From Turbatrix aceti (lineage: Eukaryota; Nematoda; Chromadorea; Rhabditida; Panagrolaimidae): a stretch of 64,000 bases of DNA. Where the stretch lies: positions 7,753,725 through 7,817,724 of the forward strand of contig OZ017769.1 of NCBI GenBank assembly GCA_963969345.1, in the 5' to 3' direction. This document shows, in pieces, positions 1 through 12,385 of the stretch. Made by a program: the position numbers and the translations under genes. A model generated the notes under the pieces. It saw only the letters and a list, made by a program, of their open reading frames with translations, searched no databases and had not been told where the DNA came from. Numbering within the stretch: position 1 is the first letter of the stretch; each line of letters begins with the position of its first letter.

Positions 1-308
1 TTTGCGAGTTAATTGAAAGTGTCAGACTGCCGCAAAAAATGTGAAGCGAATGCCTAAAATTTATTTTATTTTTTTGGGCTGCAGTCGTAAATATTATTTA
101 TTTATCAGGTTCAGTGCCAATTTGACTCACTTGTCAAAAATACATGTGTATTTAGTTTGCATTTCGGTCATCAAAGCAAAAAGGACCGAATTGAGGACAA
201 CTCGGAAGCGGGATTGTGTTCCGAACATCTTGACCGGGAAGTGATTTTGTCGAGACCCAAAAAGGCTTCTTCAGACGGTCGCTAATTGGTCTTTTGTCCT
301 TTGCGCAG
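1..308. other. Left edge, no resolved gene
   Basis: No supported coding exon is visible. An acceptor-like TTTGCGCAG ends at 308 and opens the first recognisable exon of the MOLO1-type gene. That exon carries no signal peptide, so an upstream exon may lie here or beyond the window edge. Confidence 0.4.
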
Positions 309-1710
309 TGCATGAAAAGGGCAACATGCATGTTTAATTGCGGTAACGAACCAAGGGTTTGTTCTCCTTGTAAATATTTGTCGAACCGAGGGCAACAACC
401 CAAAAAAGAAGCAACGCAACACCAACGCCGCCCAGCTGCTCCAGGGGAAGCCGACGTGAACTTTGGACAAAGCCGAGCGTTCCACCCAGCTGGGAACTCG
501 ATTGCTTGACGAATCGGACCTCAGGGGATTCATACTACAATTTTTTTGGGTTCTTGAGTGTCTGAAACGTTTTGTGCCTAGGAAGTGAATAAAACTAAAA
601 CACACAGAGATTGAATACTACCCAACATGCCAAAAATATTTAAAATTGAAAAACAAAAAATTGAATACACGAAAAAAATTCTAATTTCAAACTTAAATCT
701 TCAAATTTCAGTGCAACTGGTGGACGAAAACCTACAACGGATCTACGCAGCTCACCGGGACACCTGTGTGTGCACAAACAGTGTTCGGGTACGATACACG
801 GCGGGTGCCGTTGGACGGAAGATGCCGTTCCAGGACAGGCAATGCTGGTATAAATTTGGATTTGCCTTCTTGCAAAAGATTCCGAGCGTGCATCACGCTT
901 ACCTCAGAGAAGAGTTCAGGTTGGATGAGAAAAAAAAGTTTGTCGAACGAAGATTACGCGTGTGTTTTTTCAGTTACCGTCAGTGCTATACCGTAAATCA
1001 GACGAGCCAAATTCCGTCGCCGTCGACACGATCCAAGTCCAGTCAGGGATCCGGATCCGACGACAGCAGATCCGTTGGAAGCGACGATTCGTGCGTTTAA
1101 GCGAAATTTTGTGATCATGATTTTTGAGTTTCAGACTCGACGAAATCGTCGACTACTCAAATGTTTTTGCGAGAGTGATCCGGGAGCGATGGGCTTTTGG
1201 CGAATGCGGAGAGGACATTCTCGTGTTCGTAATCCTTCACCAGCCCGGACAAATGTCGGGAACTCATCGACCGGTTATTTTTGTGTCTACCGGTGATCTC
1301 GTGATAGACAAGGTTAACACCGGGGTCTTGACAAAGATCGTGGACGGCGTCAACGGTCAACTGGCCAACGGATTGCCTCTTAGCAAGGTAGAGGCCTTTT
1401 TTTTCTAAAAAATCAAAAAATGTGGAAATGGGTATTATTATATGAATTTCAGGCTCTGATCAGCGTAGTCAACAAAATGGAAGAGGCCCTCATCCGGGCG
1501 GAGTTCGTGCAACCCGTGCACAAAGATCACATCCCCTTTTGGGCGTGGATGGTATTCGCGACCTGCGGCGCACTCTGCGTGCTCATGACCATCGGCATGT
1601 GCTGGATACGAACGTCTACGCGTCGTGGATCGCAGCGAGGCAAGCCAAACACTGATCCCCAGCGACGGTGGAAAGCGGGTTTTGTCGGCGGTATGTGGTT
1701 CGAGCTGTAG
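309..1710 (+). CDS. MOLO1/TPM-domain single-pass membrane protein (5' end unresolved)
   Basis: Exons read as 309-369, 712-919, 974-1090, 1135-1387 and 1453-1710, with phases that join cleanly. The product matches the nematode MOLO-1 family (TPM domain), which includes an auxiliary subunit of levamisole-sensitive acetylcholine receptors. Visible marks are the early CGNEPRVCSP segment, the CVC pair in HRDTCVC, the RERWAFGECGEDILVF core, and the VIFVSTG strand. A C-terminal membrane helix follows (about WAWMVFATCGALCVLM) with a short basic cytoplasmic tail. No signal peptide lies in the first exon found, so the true start is probably further upstream; the first in-frame ATG is at 312. A Ser/Asp-rich insertion (about 1015-1090) sits inside the TPM domain and looks unusual. 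The family call is good; receptor function is inferred from the family only. Confidence 0.72.
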
Positions 1711-4700
1711 ATTTGGCTAACCTGTAGAGGACGTGCTTGGTGTACCTGCCTGCCTACGTGCTGCCTGCCTGCTGGATGGTTGACAATGATGGCGGAGCTG
1801 CGACCCGCCGTCTTTATTGCTGGATGCTCTACGGGCTCTTCTTCACTTCTTGCTCTGCTTCTTCCCTCTTTTTTTCAAGTTTTCAACTTTTTGGGGTTTG
1901 GTTATTTGTTTCCCGTCCGCTTTGAGTTAATGTTCGGTTTGCTAACATCCTGATTCCTCTAACGTGCCTGCAGGCGACCAAGTCGATCCATTTTTTGATA
2001 GTATCGTAGACAAAATACTTATGTAGATTTTTTTGTTCGTTCGTTGTACCAAAAACAAAATGTGGTCAAGTTTTTTTGTTTTAACACCTACAAAATTGTA
2101 TTTTTTGTATTTTTTTTGTATTAAAACGCCGACAGAGTTTGTGCTTTCGTTGCCATACATATTTTGTTGTATCGTGTTGTCAACTTTTGTCGAACACTTG
2201 GTTGCGAAATGCAAAGACTCGCTTAAAATAAGTACATAGCTCCTTTAAAATTGGCTTTTTCAAGGCGCTTTTATGCTTTCATTGATGAATGAAGACGTCT
2301 GGCTATTGCAGATGACTCCGCGCCTACCACGAACGTCAACCTTGTCCAGATGATGTTTCCGCACAACCGACAAGCTGCCAACTACTAACAAATCACGTTC
2401 CCATACACTTTCGCACCCCAAACAACCAAAAACCGCTCCTGTGTTTGGGTTTTGGGTTTGTCTGGGGTTTGCACGCTCAATGGCACCCAGAGCAGAACAT
2501 ACTATTGTACATCCTTCAATTTATCATCCCATCCTGAGTACAGGGTGCTCGTACATATGACTTTTTTTTCCTGATTCAATCAGATTTTATGTTGTATACA
2601 TCGGTCCACATCAGATTTTGTTTTTTGTATATACGCAGCTGTAGTTTTGGCTGGTTTAATAAATTTCTTAGGAAACGGTGCAAAAATTGTCAAAAATGGG
2701 ATAACAAGTTGATTTTTTTCGGTGTCGTTAAATCGGTAAAAAAATTCAAGGTGCCTGTCAGCCAAGAAAAAAATCGTGCAAAATCTGTACGTAAAAATTG
2801 TAGCCAAAAGAGCAAAGAATTGTACTCCTGCGAAAAAAAAATTACGAATTGACCCTAATGAAAGACATTTATTTATTTTGCAGACACATTGCATTGAGGC
2901 CACGATGCCCTTTTAGCCTTGTATGATCGCTTTGTATCCTTTTATGGACCCAGTCTTCGTGGAAAATGCCATTCACCCAAAGATGAGGTGTTTATTTGCT
3001 CGAACTCGCCTTGGGCTCTTCGATTCGGTTTTTTTTACGTTTGTGTACACAAAGACGGGTTTTACGGGTTAATGAGTGCAAAGACACCCGCGGCATTGTC
3101 GGGGAAAAAGTTTTTGTCGTTTTTCACGCATTGATTCATTCCCAGTACGAACATGCTTTATAGTACTTCCGATGTTGCCCCAACTGCTCGTTGAATACTT
3201 GGGATGCGCGAACAGCGAACATTGGCAAGTTGTTCTTCGAGCGGGCGAATCTTTGGATTGAGTACGAGTGCGCGTACTTCTTCTTCTTCATCTTCGCTGG
3301 TCACGGCCTTTACCGGCATCAATAACCACATGCCAGCTGATTTTCCCACTCCCCGCCTTTGCGTGACAGTCTCAGATTCTCACAATCCAGCCCTGATAAA
3401 AATTATTTTATTCCTCCCGGGCCGGATGTTTCACGTTTGCTTGCAAAAATGTGAATGAAGAATTCACGACATCCTGGTCGTCGTAAACGAGGTGGTCTCG
3501 GCGACATCGTCACATTTAGAACATTAAATATGGCAGAAAAAAGTGGTCGTAGGTGGCCTAAAAGTATTTGGTCCGGGTTGGGAGGCTTGGAGCTTGCCCT
3601 TTTTTAAATATAAATAATTTTCATTTTACAGGATTAACGAATTTAAAAAAGAACAAAAGAAGCCGCCACTTTTGAGTAAATTTTTGGGGATTTGCAAAAC
3701 TCGTTAAAAAAAATTTGAACTCATAATAAAAAATTAATATGAGTTCCATTTCCTTTTGTTGGAAATTTTTTCAAATGCTCTTTTTTGATGCCTTTTTTAG
3801 CAGATTTTGTCAGGCACTGTAATGTTAATTACAGCAGGTTGTAGGCGATAACGACGGCTTATCACCCCCTGATTTCCGTTGTTACTCACCTCGCGAGCAT
3901 CTTTTGCAATGTGTTTTTTTCACAGAAAAGGGCACGGGATGCCAAATCTTTAGACGCATTGCTCATTGGCATAAATAGCAGACATCTTTGACGATTTTTT
4001 ATTTATGTGCGAGTGTTGAGCGTCATTAGGCTATTTTGGCATGCTTGTTTCACTATTTTTTGACTTGTGTGGGTTGAATTTTTCCTAAATTAGAAATCCA
4101 AAAACGAGCGTGAAACTTTGTCCAGATTTCTTTTAAAAGTGTCATTCAGAACTGACGTGTGTTATTTCTGGCACTCTGTCTATATTGTACCCAGGTACAA
4201 AGTACAAGTGTAATCGACACCTTGCTTGCAGCTTGGAGTCATTCCCGGATTGTCTCTTCTCTTTTTTTTGCGCTGCGTGGCCGCGCTAGAGTACTTCCAT
4301 TCATCCCACGTTCCCGTTTTGGTTGACGTCGGCATCTGTTGTCGCTCAGACGGTCACGCTCAATTGGCTTCCAACAACGGCGAGTCGAGAAGAACAAAGC
4401 GATAATATCCACGGACGAATCGACTCCAGGTGGTGGTTGTTTGTGATTTCGCCAGACAAGTGAGTTCCCAACACCGACACCATGCTTCGTTGGTCCAGCG
4501 TCAAACGGCGCCAAAAGAAGCTCAGCGTCAGGCTCAGCTGTGAGTTTGTTTTTTTTCAAATTTTGGGGAGAGGTACGTAAAGTCAGGAGCTCATACCTGG
4601 TTACCTGGCACTCATCCGGTATTTTTTTGAGGGTGGTTTTGTGGCACTGAATGTCTTTGCACTTTGAAAAAAATTAATAACCTCAAAATCTGCAAAACCC

Positions 4701-6159
4701 TGGACAATTATTTGGGGTGTTGCATTACAAAATAGCACCCTAAATGATTGTCTTTTAGGAGTTTTTCACACTCGCCAGACGAGCCAATGAATCACAGGTG
4801 TCATGCGTCCCTGGCTCGTCTGAAGCACTTCCTATTTTTTTCAACACCTTCTTTGGGTGTTGTTTTTGCAACAACCTCATGTTTTACCTTCCCGCTTGGA
4901 GGCCACGCTCTGTCTCTGTTTTTTAATGACCTTTGCCACGCATAATTATTTTTGGTTCCGCTCGAGGAGTTTGAAACATGATCAGTGCTCGATTGACGGA
5001 AGGAGAAAAATCAGTTGTAAAAAAATGAGGAATAGAAATACGCTTGGGGCCCCCCAAAAAGCATCGAGGCGCCTTTGTTTGACGGAACACTTCCTCCTGC
5101 TCTCCGAGACGAGTTTTTCATCTCTCGTCCGAGCGAAGGAGCGAAAGAGCCTGATAAGGTCGTTTCCTCCAGAGTTTAGAATTTCCCCTGCACCTCCTGC
5201 CCCGGGAGGAGAGGATTTATGCATCCTCCGTCGCGGCGCCCAACTCAGAAACAATGCTCGGCCGGTAAAAATTCATACTAATGCACAAAAAAAGAATCTT
5301 TGGCATTGTTTGGCGTTTGGCGCGGCGAGGTGGTGTTGCATCCAATTAACACAACCTCTCCCGGGCCGCTGTTTGACAGCTTTTTCGGGGCGTCTGAATG
5401 ATTAAAGGAGGCTCGGCGCCGTGCGCTGTCAAAGGCCGCCGGATTCGGCAGCGCCTCCGATGAAGGGCAAAAGTATCACTTGCCGACGGACGCGTACTTC
5501 ATCATGCACCCAGGCTGTGAAGTGCCTGCGGGAGAAACAGTCCAGAGAACAACGAACGCGGCGATCAACCCTTTCCAATTTGTTTTTAACCGGGCAATTC
5601 AAACTTTTTTATAATACAATTCGCTAGAGCAAACTTTTTTTTACTATCTAAATATTTTTTTTGTTTGACGTTGAATGAAAAGAACAACGTTTCAAAGATT
5701 TTTGATTCAAGTGCTGCAGAATGGATATTATCGTTCTTTTTTGATAGAAAATGGTTCAGGGCAGTTTAAAATTTCTTTTTGCGCACTTTGTTTCCCTCTA
5801 TGTTCTGAAATTGCGGTGAAACGGTAAAACAAGGTGCTAACAAGAGTGCACAAAGCGTCGTCCTCGCATCAGACATGCGTCAGCGATACTGTAGTCCTAC
5901 GTGTCACATTGTCCTTGTCCTGTTAGCGATTCTGAAATTTGATACATCTTGGGAGCATGCCGGTTGCCGCTTGCGTTCTTGGGTACATCCCGCACCTGAT
6001 ATGGGTGTAAAAAGTGGCGTACTCACACCTCCGGGTCCCCGGCTGTGGGCTATGGCTCGCCTTACCGCTTTTTTTCCGGAATAGTACTCTTCAGTTCATA
6101 AATATATTTGGCACCTATGTACGTAGCTCAATCATTTTTCTGATCAATTTTCAGTAGAC
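1711..6159. other. 4.4-kb intergenic region
   Basis: I see no supported gene here. It probably holds the 3' UTR of the MOLO1 gene and upstream regulatory DNA of the serotonin transporter. The DNA is AT-rich with many T and A runs. GC-richer patches lie at about 3160-3360, 4230-4520, 5040-5560 and 5940-6085. Open frames in these patches lack family similarity and clean splice structure. Confidence 0.5.
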
Positions 6160-9159
6160 ATGAGCCCCACTCACGGCACCGGGGCAGCAGCAGCAGGCAT
6201 CGACTCCAACGGAAATCACGAAGGTAAGGAAAAACTTTTTTTCACGAAAAATGTTTTTTTAAAACGTAAAAAAAATATTCCGCAAAATTCTATCAAATGT
6301 TTGAGTTTAAAAAATAGTTTTAACCAGTTTTAAATTTATTTTACTTGAACGAATCGATCACATTCAAGTTTGTTTTCAAGCGACAAATCAATCTATTTGT
6401 AAATTTTCCAAGATGTGCAACGTGTCTTTTTCCCTCCTCCTAAATGTCAAAACTTGCACGAGGACTCGCATGGTACCTTCTTCAAAAAAAACTGGCATGA
6501 ATAATTGAAGCCAGCTATCGGAGTGCAAAAGTGATCCGCTTGCAAGACAAGTAAGTGGAGGAAGAGGCACGCGGGGTTGCTCATTAACGCGGAAACGATA
6601 ACCGGCAACCAAAAGAACCCAAAGTGTTCTTTCGGTTGCCGTGAGTGTACCACCAACGGGGCGCGCTCCGTTCGTTCTTTTGCACAGTCCCTAGTATGGC
6701 AAAATGGCAGCGAGTCCTCAGACACAAACCTGTTGTTGTTATTCAAACTGATTCAGGTTAGCTCGGGTTCTTTACGAATGCCCAAGTCCTTTTTTTCAGA
6801 CCATTCAAACGAGTACACGCCCCTGACGCAGAAGAACAGCATCAATTCTCGCTCGGGCGTTCGCTCGTTCAAACAGCAGCAGCATGGCGCTTCTTCTGTG
6901 GTCGTCTCGACAACTATCCCTCATGCCGACGGCGTCGACGACGGCGTTTTCGATGAGAACGGCAAGTTCAAGCCGCATCCGGCGCCTTTCCGCGAGTACC
7001 GTGGCTCTTTGTCCAACGGCTTCCACAGACGCCAGAGCTCAATCGTCGGATTTGGGCCTCCTGAAGTGCCGCCAGAGCACGTTGCTCTCGAACACGCTTC
7101 TCGGATGACATCTCTCAAACGAAGATCATCAGTCGTTCGTGACCGTTGGGCTTCGAAGCTGGAATTCCTGCTCGCAGTCATCGGCTATGCCGTTGATCTC
7201 GGCAATATCTGGCGTTTTCCAACGGTCTGCTTCAAGCACGGCGGTGGGGCTTTTCTCATCCCTTACCTGGTGATGCTCTTCGTCGGCGGTCTGCCCATGT
7301 TTTACATGGAACTCGCTCTTGGACAGTTCCACAAATCTGGTTGCCTGTCTATTTGGAAGAAAGTTTGCCCGATGTTCAAGGGCATCGGCTACGGTATCTG
7401 CGTCGTATGCACCATGATCGCGTGCTTCTACAACGCTATTATCGCCCATGCTGTTTATTTTCTCTTTAGTTCAATCGCGGTAAGCAGAATTGCAATTTTT
7501 GTCAGGAATTGAAAAGTAAAAATATTTTTCCAGTGGGATGTGCCGTGGAGGCACTGCAACAACGCGTGGAACAGCAAGCAGTGCAGAGAGGAACTCAACG
7601 ACACCGCGCCGCACGAGAGTGGACTCTCACTCAGGACTCCTTCCGAAGAGTATTTTCTGTAAGTTTTCCATCAACGTAAAAAAAATCAATTTTTGGGGTT
7701 TTCCAGATTCAATGTCCTGGAAATCAATAAATCATCCGGATTCGACAACCTCAATGGCATCAAACCTTCTCTCGCTTTTTGCCTTTTTCTCGTGTTTCTC
7801 ACAGTTTATTTTGCTCTCTGGAAAGGTCCTCGAAGCTCTGGAAAAGTGGTTTGGGTGACTGCGACCGCGCCTTATGTCGTCCTTACCATTCTGCTCATCC
7901 GCGGATTGACTCTACCTGGCGCTTCGAAAGGAATCGCGTATTACCTGACACCAAATTTCGACCGACTCTACGACCCGGCAGTCTGGACGGCGGCTGCAAC
8001 ACAGATTTTTTTCTCTCTAGGACCTGGCTTCGGCGTTTTGCTCGCGCTCAGCAGCTACAACGACTTCAACAACAATTGCTACCGTGATGCGCTTGTCACG
8101 TCGTTGATCAACTGTTTCACGTCGTTTTTCTCCGGCTTTGTCATATTCTCCACGCTTGGGTACATGTCCGAGCTGACGAACAAGCCGGTGTCGGAAGTCG
8201 TCGGTGAATCTGAGTTTTCGCTGATTTTTGTCGTCTATCCGCAGGCAATTGCGACCATGGCTTATCCCTCTTTTTGGGCGTTTATCTTTTTCCTCATGCT
8301 GATTACGCTCGGCATTGATTCGACGTTCAGCGGCATCGAGGCGCTCATCACCGGCTTTTGCGATGAGTATCCGCGAATTTTGGCTCGGAAAAGGGAGATA
8401 TTTGTTGGCTTCGTCATTGTCATGTATTACCTGGGCAGTCTTCCGACTGTTACTTACGTGAGTTTACTTTACAAGAGAAAGATATGGAAACGGAGCGGAG
8501 AAAACTGTTTTTCAGGGCGGCTCGTACGTCATCCCCTTCCTCGATGAGTACGGCGTCTCGCTTTCGGTGCTGTTTATTGTCATGTGTGAAATGATAGCCG
8601 TCTGCTGGTTCTACGGCGTGAAGCGTTTCAGCGAGGACATTCGTCTCATGCTGGGTTTCTACCCGGGGCTGTACTGGCGCGTGTGCTGGACGTGTTGTCC
8701 TATCTTCATTGGGGTACGTTATCCTTCATTTTTTTGTAAATTTAATTTTTGTTCGTTTTTTACAGCTGATCTTCTTCATGGCAGTCTACAACACTCATTT
8801 CTCGCCCATCCAGCTCCCGAACTACACGTACCCTCAGTGGTCGGTATCGGTGGGATGGGTGCTGCGGATGCTGTCGATCCTCATGGTGCCGACGTACTTT
8901 TTCTACCTGCTCTGGAGGACACCTGGAAATCTCACCGAGGTACATATACTTTTTTTTAGCATTGGTTTTTGACGTTTTTGGTTTTCAGCGATTGAAAAAG
9001 ATGATTCACCCAAACCAACGCTCGCACTCGCAGGCTTCGACGTGTCCATCGATGAACAACGCCTCGTGCCACGACGACGCCTACACTCGGCCCACCGCCG
9101 TCACCCACTACCGCTCCAACGACTACTCCCGCCGCGAATCCGGCCTCGCCCATGTCTAG
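6160..9159 (+). CDS. mod-5: Sodium-dependent serotonin transporter (SLC6 family)
   Basis: Seven exons (6160-6223, 6800-7479, 7534-7658, 7707-8457, 8516-8713, 8766-8939, 8989-9159) give a 720-residue protein. An acceptor-like TTTTCAG six bases before the ATG suggests trans-splicing. SLC6 marks are strong: GYAVDLGNIWRFP in TM1 with the monoamine-type Asp at residue 154, FYMELALGQF, a Trp-rich second loop (WRHCNNAWN), GPGFGVLLALSSYN, and the LITLGIDSTF segment. The GCLSIWKKVCPMFKGIGYG stretch is closer to SERT than to DAT or NET as I remember them. It should take up serotonin with Na+ and Cl- at the neuronal plasma membrane. The N-terminal cytoplasmic tail is long (about 137 residues before TM1) and Ser/Arg-rich with RRxSS-like sites. 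The orthology call rests on remembered family sequences. Confidence 0.93.
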
Positions 9160-9448
9160 GATGGTTGAACTACTACTACAACTACTATGTACTTCGTATC
9201 CTTTTATCTCCCACCCCACTTATCCGATACTCCTCAATCAATTTCAAATCTTCTGTCAAAGTTCAGTCTTCATTTGTTCGTTCGTTCGTTCGGTGTTTGG
9301 TGCAATAAGCACAAAAATGTGACAGTACAAGTTCTGAGTCATTTACTTTTACCAAGTGTTGTATTTTTGTTTTTTTCTGCTAATTTTACGATGCAATAAT
9401 AAATAACGCATGCACACGGAGTTCACGTCAGAAATGAAGGCTGTGCGG

Positions 9449-9456
9449 TATAAAAG
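9449..9456 (+). promoter_or_regulatory. TATA box
   Basis: A perfect TATAAAAG lies about 40 bases before an ATG at 9495 and 160 before the ATG at 9616. It is a plausible core promoter for the membrane-protein gene that follows. Confidence 0.5.
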
Positions 9457-9615
9457 AAATCGATTTCACTGCTCCGCGAAAGATCGGACTCGAGATGGCC
9501 TCAATTGATCCCTCGCTCTCGTCTTCCACCGCTGAGGCTCCGGACTGGACGGGATCCATTTTAGTTGTGTCGGGCAGAAACCTGCCAGCAACCAACCAAA
9601 GCCGATATTTTCATC

Positions 9616-11565
9616 ATGGCTACCAAAGCCGACATTCTGTCTTACTTTCTTCTGAACGCGACTTCGGCATTCATGCTCTCCGCGGCCCACAACGTCCTCT
9701 TTTTCGTCCTCGACATTCGAAATATTGTTGTTCATTTTTTGCACCATGCTGTGACTTTTGTCTTCCTCGCAGGGCTCCTGGCTGTCAGGACCAAGGATTC
9801 CCGGGGATCGTTCCAGCTTTTGGGCTCCAATGCCCTGGCAACGGTCGACGTGGGTCTCCTGACCCGCCCGGTGGCCACACAGGTTGTTGTCAGTTGCCTA
9901 ACGGCCATCGTACACTCAGGAAACCGAACTGGCAGTTTGTATTTACTTCGGTGGGTTTTCAAAGAAAATATTTACTTTCTTTGAAAAAAAGAGAAAAGAA
10001 AAATCATTCAAGCATCCTTTGCTTCAAAAAAACACGCTTTTTTACCGCATTTTCGGTCAAGATGGATGAAAGGCGTGAAAAAGCAACACTCCGAGTCCGT
10101 TTGCATTAATCAAAACACTTTTTGCAGCCTCTTTGACTTTCTGGCCACAATCACCGTTTTTCAAGGCGCCCCGCTCTTTCTCGAGTCGTCATCATCCGGG
10201 CCCGCAGCTGGTCGTCCGTGCTCCCGACTGCAGTGGTCGACTGTTGTGAGTCTTTGTTTTGTCGTTTTGAGTAGGTAGCAAGCAAGGTAGCAAGTTGTGG
10301 GAGTTGGGGGAAGCCTACCGGCCGGCTGGTTGTTGATCACCCGCGCCCTCCCCCGTCGGCTGTTGCTTGCTTGCTTGCTTGCTTGCTCGGATGCTGCCCA
10401 TCGCTGCTGATACAAACGCCGCCAACAAGACGATGACACCTGTGGCAAGTATGACTGCAGGCAGAAAAGAAAAGCAGGCAAAAGCTGTTGTCTATTTTTT
10501 TTTGTGTTGACAAAAAGCAATTTTGAAGACGTTGCTTGCGTGCGCTGTTAATTAGCCCGGTTAATCTCTCGCCAGTCAACAACCACGAAAGACGTGATGA
10601 TCCCCGGAAATCATCGGCATTACCCCCGCCAATCAAAAGCACACATCCGGTGAATAAGGGTTATTTCAAGAGCACTTGACAGCCAATCCAATCCAATCCA
10701 GATTTTTTTTGAGGCCAGGTAAATTGCACCTCATGATTTACCTGGCGTCAAAAAAAAACCTGAAAACTGAGTAAGAGTGCAGCAACTGTGACACAACACA
10801 GAAAAACACGATCAATCAAAAATTCTGTCTTCTAAAATACACAAAACGCATTTCAAATAATAAATTCGGATTCTGCAAAATCTACAAAAAAAAATTGCCT
10901 AAAAATGAATTCTGCAAATTCTACAATATTTTTTTTCAGGTACCCCTCGCCCTGTCCGGATCCCTGTCCTGGCTGGAATTCGGTCACATCGAATACACGA
11001 CCGGCACCCTTCTTCTCGCCCCTCTGCTCGCAGTCGCCCGCGGCATTCATCTGCTGGTCCTTCGACAGGCCTACAACCGTGCTTCTGCCTCCCGCGACGT
11101 CTTTGAAACCTTTTCCCTGCTTTTCTGCGGCTGCACCGCCGCCATCTTGGCTCTTCCAGCCCTGGTGTCGTACTCAGGATCCGTTGTCTCGCACGACGCC
11201 AGCTGGGAGAGCATCGATTATGTACGTTTGTTAAATTTTTTTTTAATTTTTGATGATCACCGATCAAAAAATGCTTTGTCCAGGTGCTGATGGGCATGAG
11301 TTTCGTCTTCATGGTCTCGTTCAAGTTCAGCGAGCTCTGGTTGGCCACCCACGTCGACGTCGCGTCCTTCTGCGCTCTCGATCAGACGAGATTCTTCGTC
11401 GCGTCCATCGGGCAATGGTTTCTGCAAAACATGGCCCACGCTACTGTTTTTGCCGCTGTTGGCAAGCTACTCTTCGTGACGTCAAGTCTGCGATTCTGGC
11501 GGACAGTGGGCACCGGAAGTGCTCCTTCGGCTTCGGACGTTTCGCTTCTCAAACAAATGTACTGA
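9616..11565 (+). CDS. Multi-pass membrane protein, probably DMT/nucleotide-sugar-transporter-like
   Basis: Exons 9616-9950, 10128-10245, 10940-11221 and 11284-11565 join in phase to 338 residues. Nearly the whole chain is hydrophobic segments separated by short charged loops, about eight to ten helices. The layout recalls the drug/metabolite transporter superfamily (SLC35/TPT type), for instance the central SLSWLEFGHIEYTTGTLLL segment followed by a loop and another four-helix half. I do not recognise a specific subfamily, so no substrate is proposed. The start is uncertain: a TATA box at 9449 and an ATG at 9495 lie upstream in a different frame, which would need an extra small intron or act as an upstream ORF. 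The 694-base intron 2 contains a GCTT microsatellite. Confidence 0.62.
10365..10387. repeat. GCTT microsatellite
   Basis: Five and a half uninterrupted GCTT units lie within an intron of the membrane-protein gene. Confidence 0.85.
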
Positions 11566-12385
11566 CTTTGTTCTGGACTTTGTCGAATAAAAAAAGTGTC
11601 TGTATGTGCATTAAAATCAAAAATCAATTCCGGAGCCAGCCATAAAACACCTCCACTTTTGCCCACCTCGATGGGTTGCAAAAAAGCACCTCATCACTCT
11701 TCCAAAAAATCTTCAAAATAATCACTGCACGCAATTTTTTTTTCGTAACTGCCTGTCAATTCGTGCCCCTTTTGCTTTCGGAAATGTTTGCGGGGGCTGT
11801 GCAGGACAATAACTAAGAATAGGCGAATGATCGAGATCCCCATCTCCCGTGCTCGCTTTGTCGCTCGAGGGAGGGCACGCCCCCCGCCTCCGAGGGTGTA
11901 AAGTATCGCCGCCGAACGGCGCTCGAGCCAGCCGGACGGGTAGCAATCCTCGATGGCAATCAACCGATCCTGATCCTGGCTTGGATGTGCGTGTGTGCCT
12001 GTGCGTGCGTCGATTGGATTGCCTGCCCTCCAAGTGTTTTCATCGAAAAACGTGTCGTGTGTGCGTGCGCCCACGGCCACGGCCACGGCCGGCCACGGCT
12101 ATCATCGACGAGTCAGCGCCGTCGACAGCTCTTCTTGGGTCCTGGCAAAATCGGCTGTGCGTGTACGTGTTTGCTTGTTGATGTTTAGAGGTGGAAAAAT
12201 GCTTACCAACCGGTCGGGGTCGACCTGGAGGTGTATAATCCCGGGTTTTGGGGGCTATCATTGATCCTTCAGGTGTTTTGTTTTACCTGGATAATTCATT
12301 TGCGCGATTATGAATTGATAATAAATAATTTTGGGCTTTTCTTTGCAGGACTTTTCTTCTTGCTTGAAAGCCTTTCGACTCAGCC
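11566..12385. other. Intergenic region upstream of unc-87
   Basis: It contains an AATAAA at about 11587 for the upstream gene, a GC-rich block at 11850-12180, and an acceptor-like TTTGCAG at about 12349 before the first unc-87 ATG. No coding exon is supported. Confidence 0.45.
12071..12099. repeat. CCACGG short tandem repeat
   Basis: Four imperfect CCACGG units lie in the GC-rich patch upstream of unc-87. Confidence 0.7.

Noticed and set aside
920..973. Reading through the 54-base segment in the MOLO1 gene as coding
   Set aside because: It is in frame and open, but A/T-rich with a GT start and TTTTTTCAG end, and the lysine-rich product does not fit the domain. Treated as an intron.
4857..5405. 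A 182-codon plus-strand open frame upstream of the serotonin transporter
   Set aside because: It opens without an ATG, has biased composition, no family similarity, and its GC-rich part is also open in other frames.
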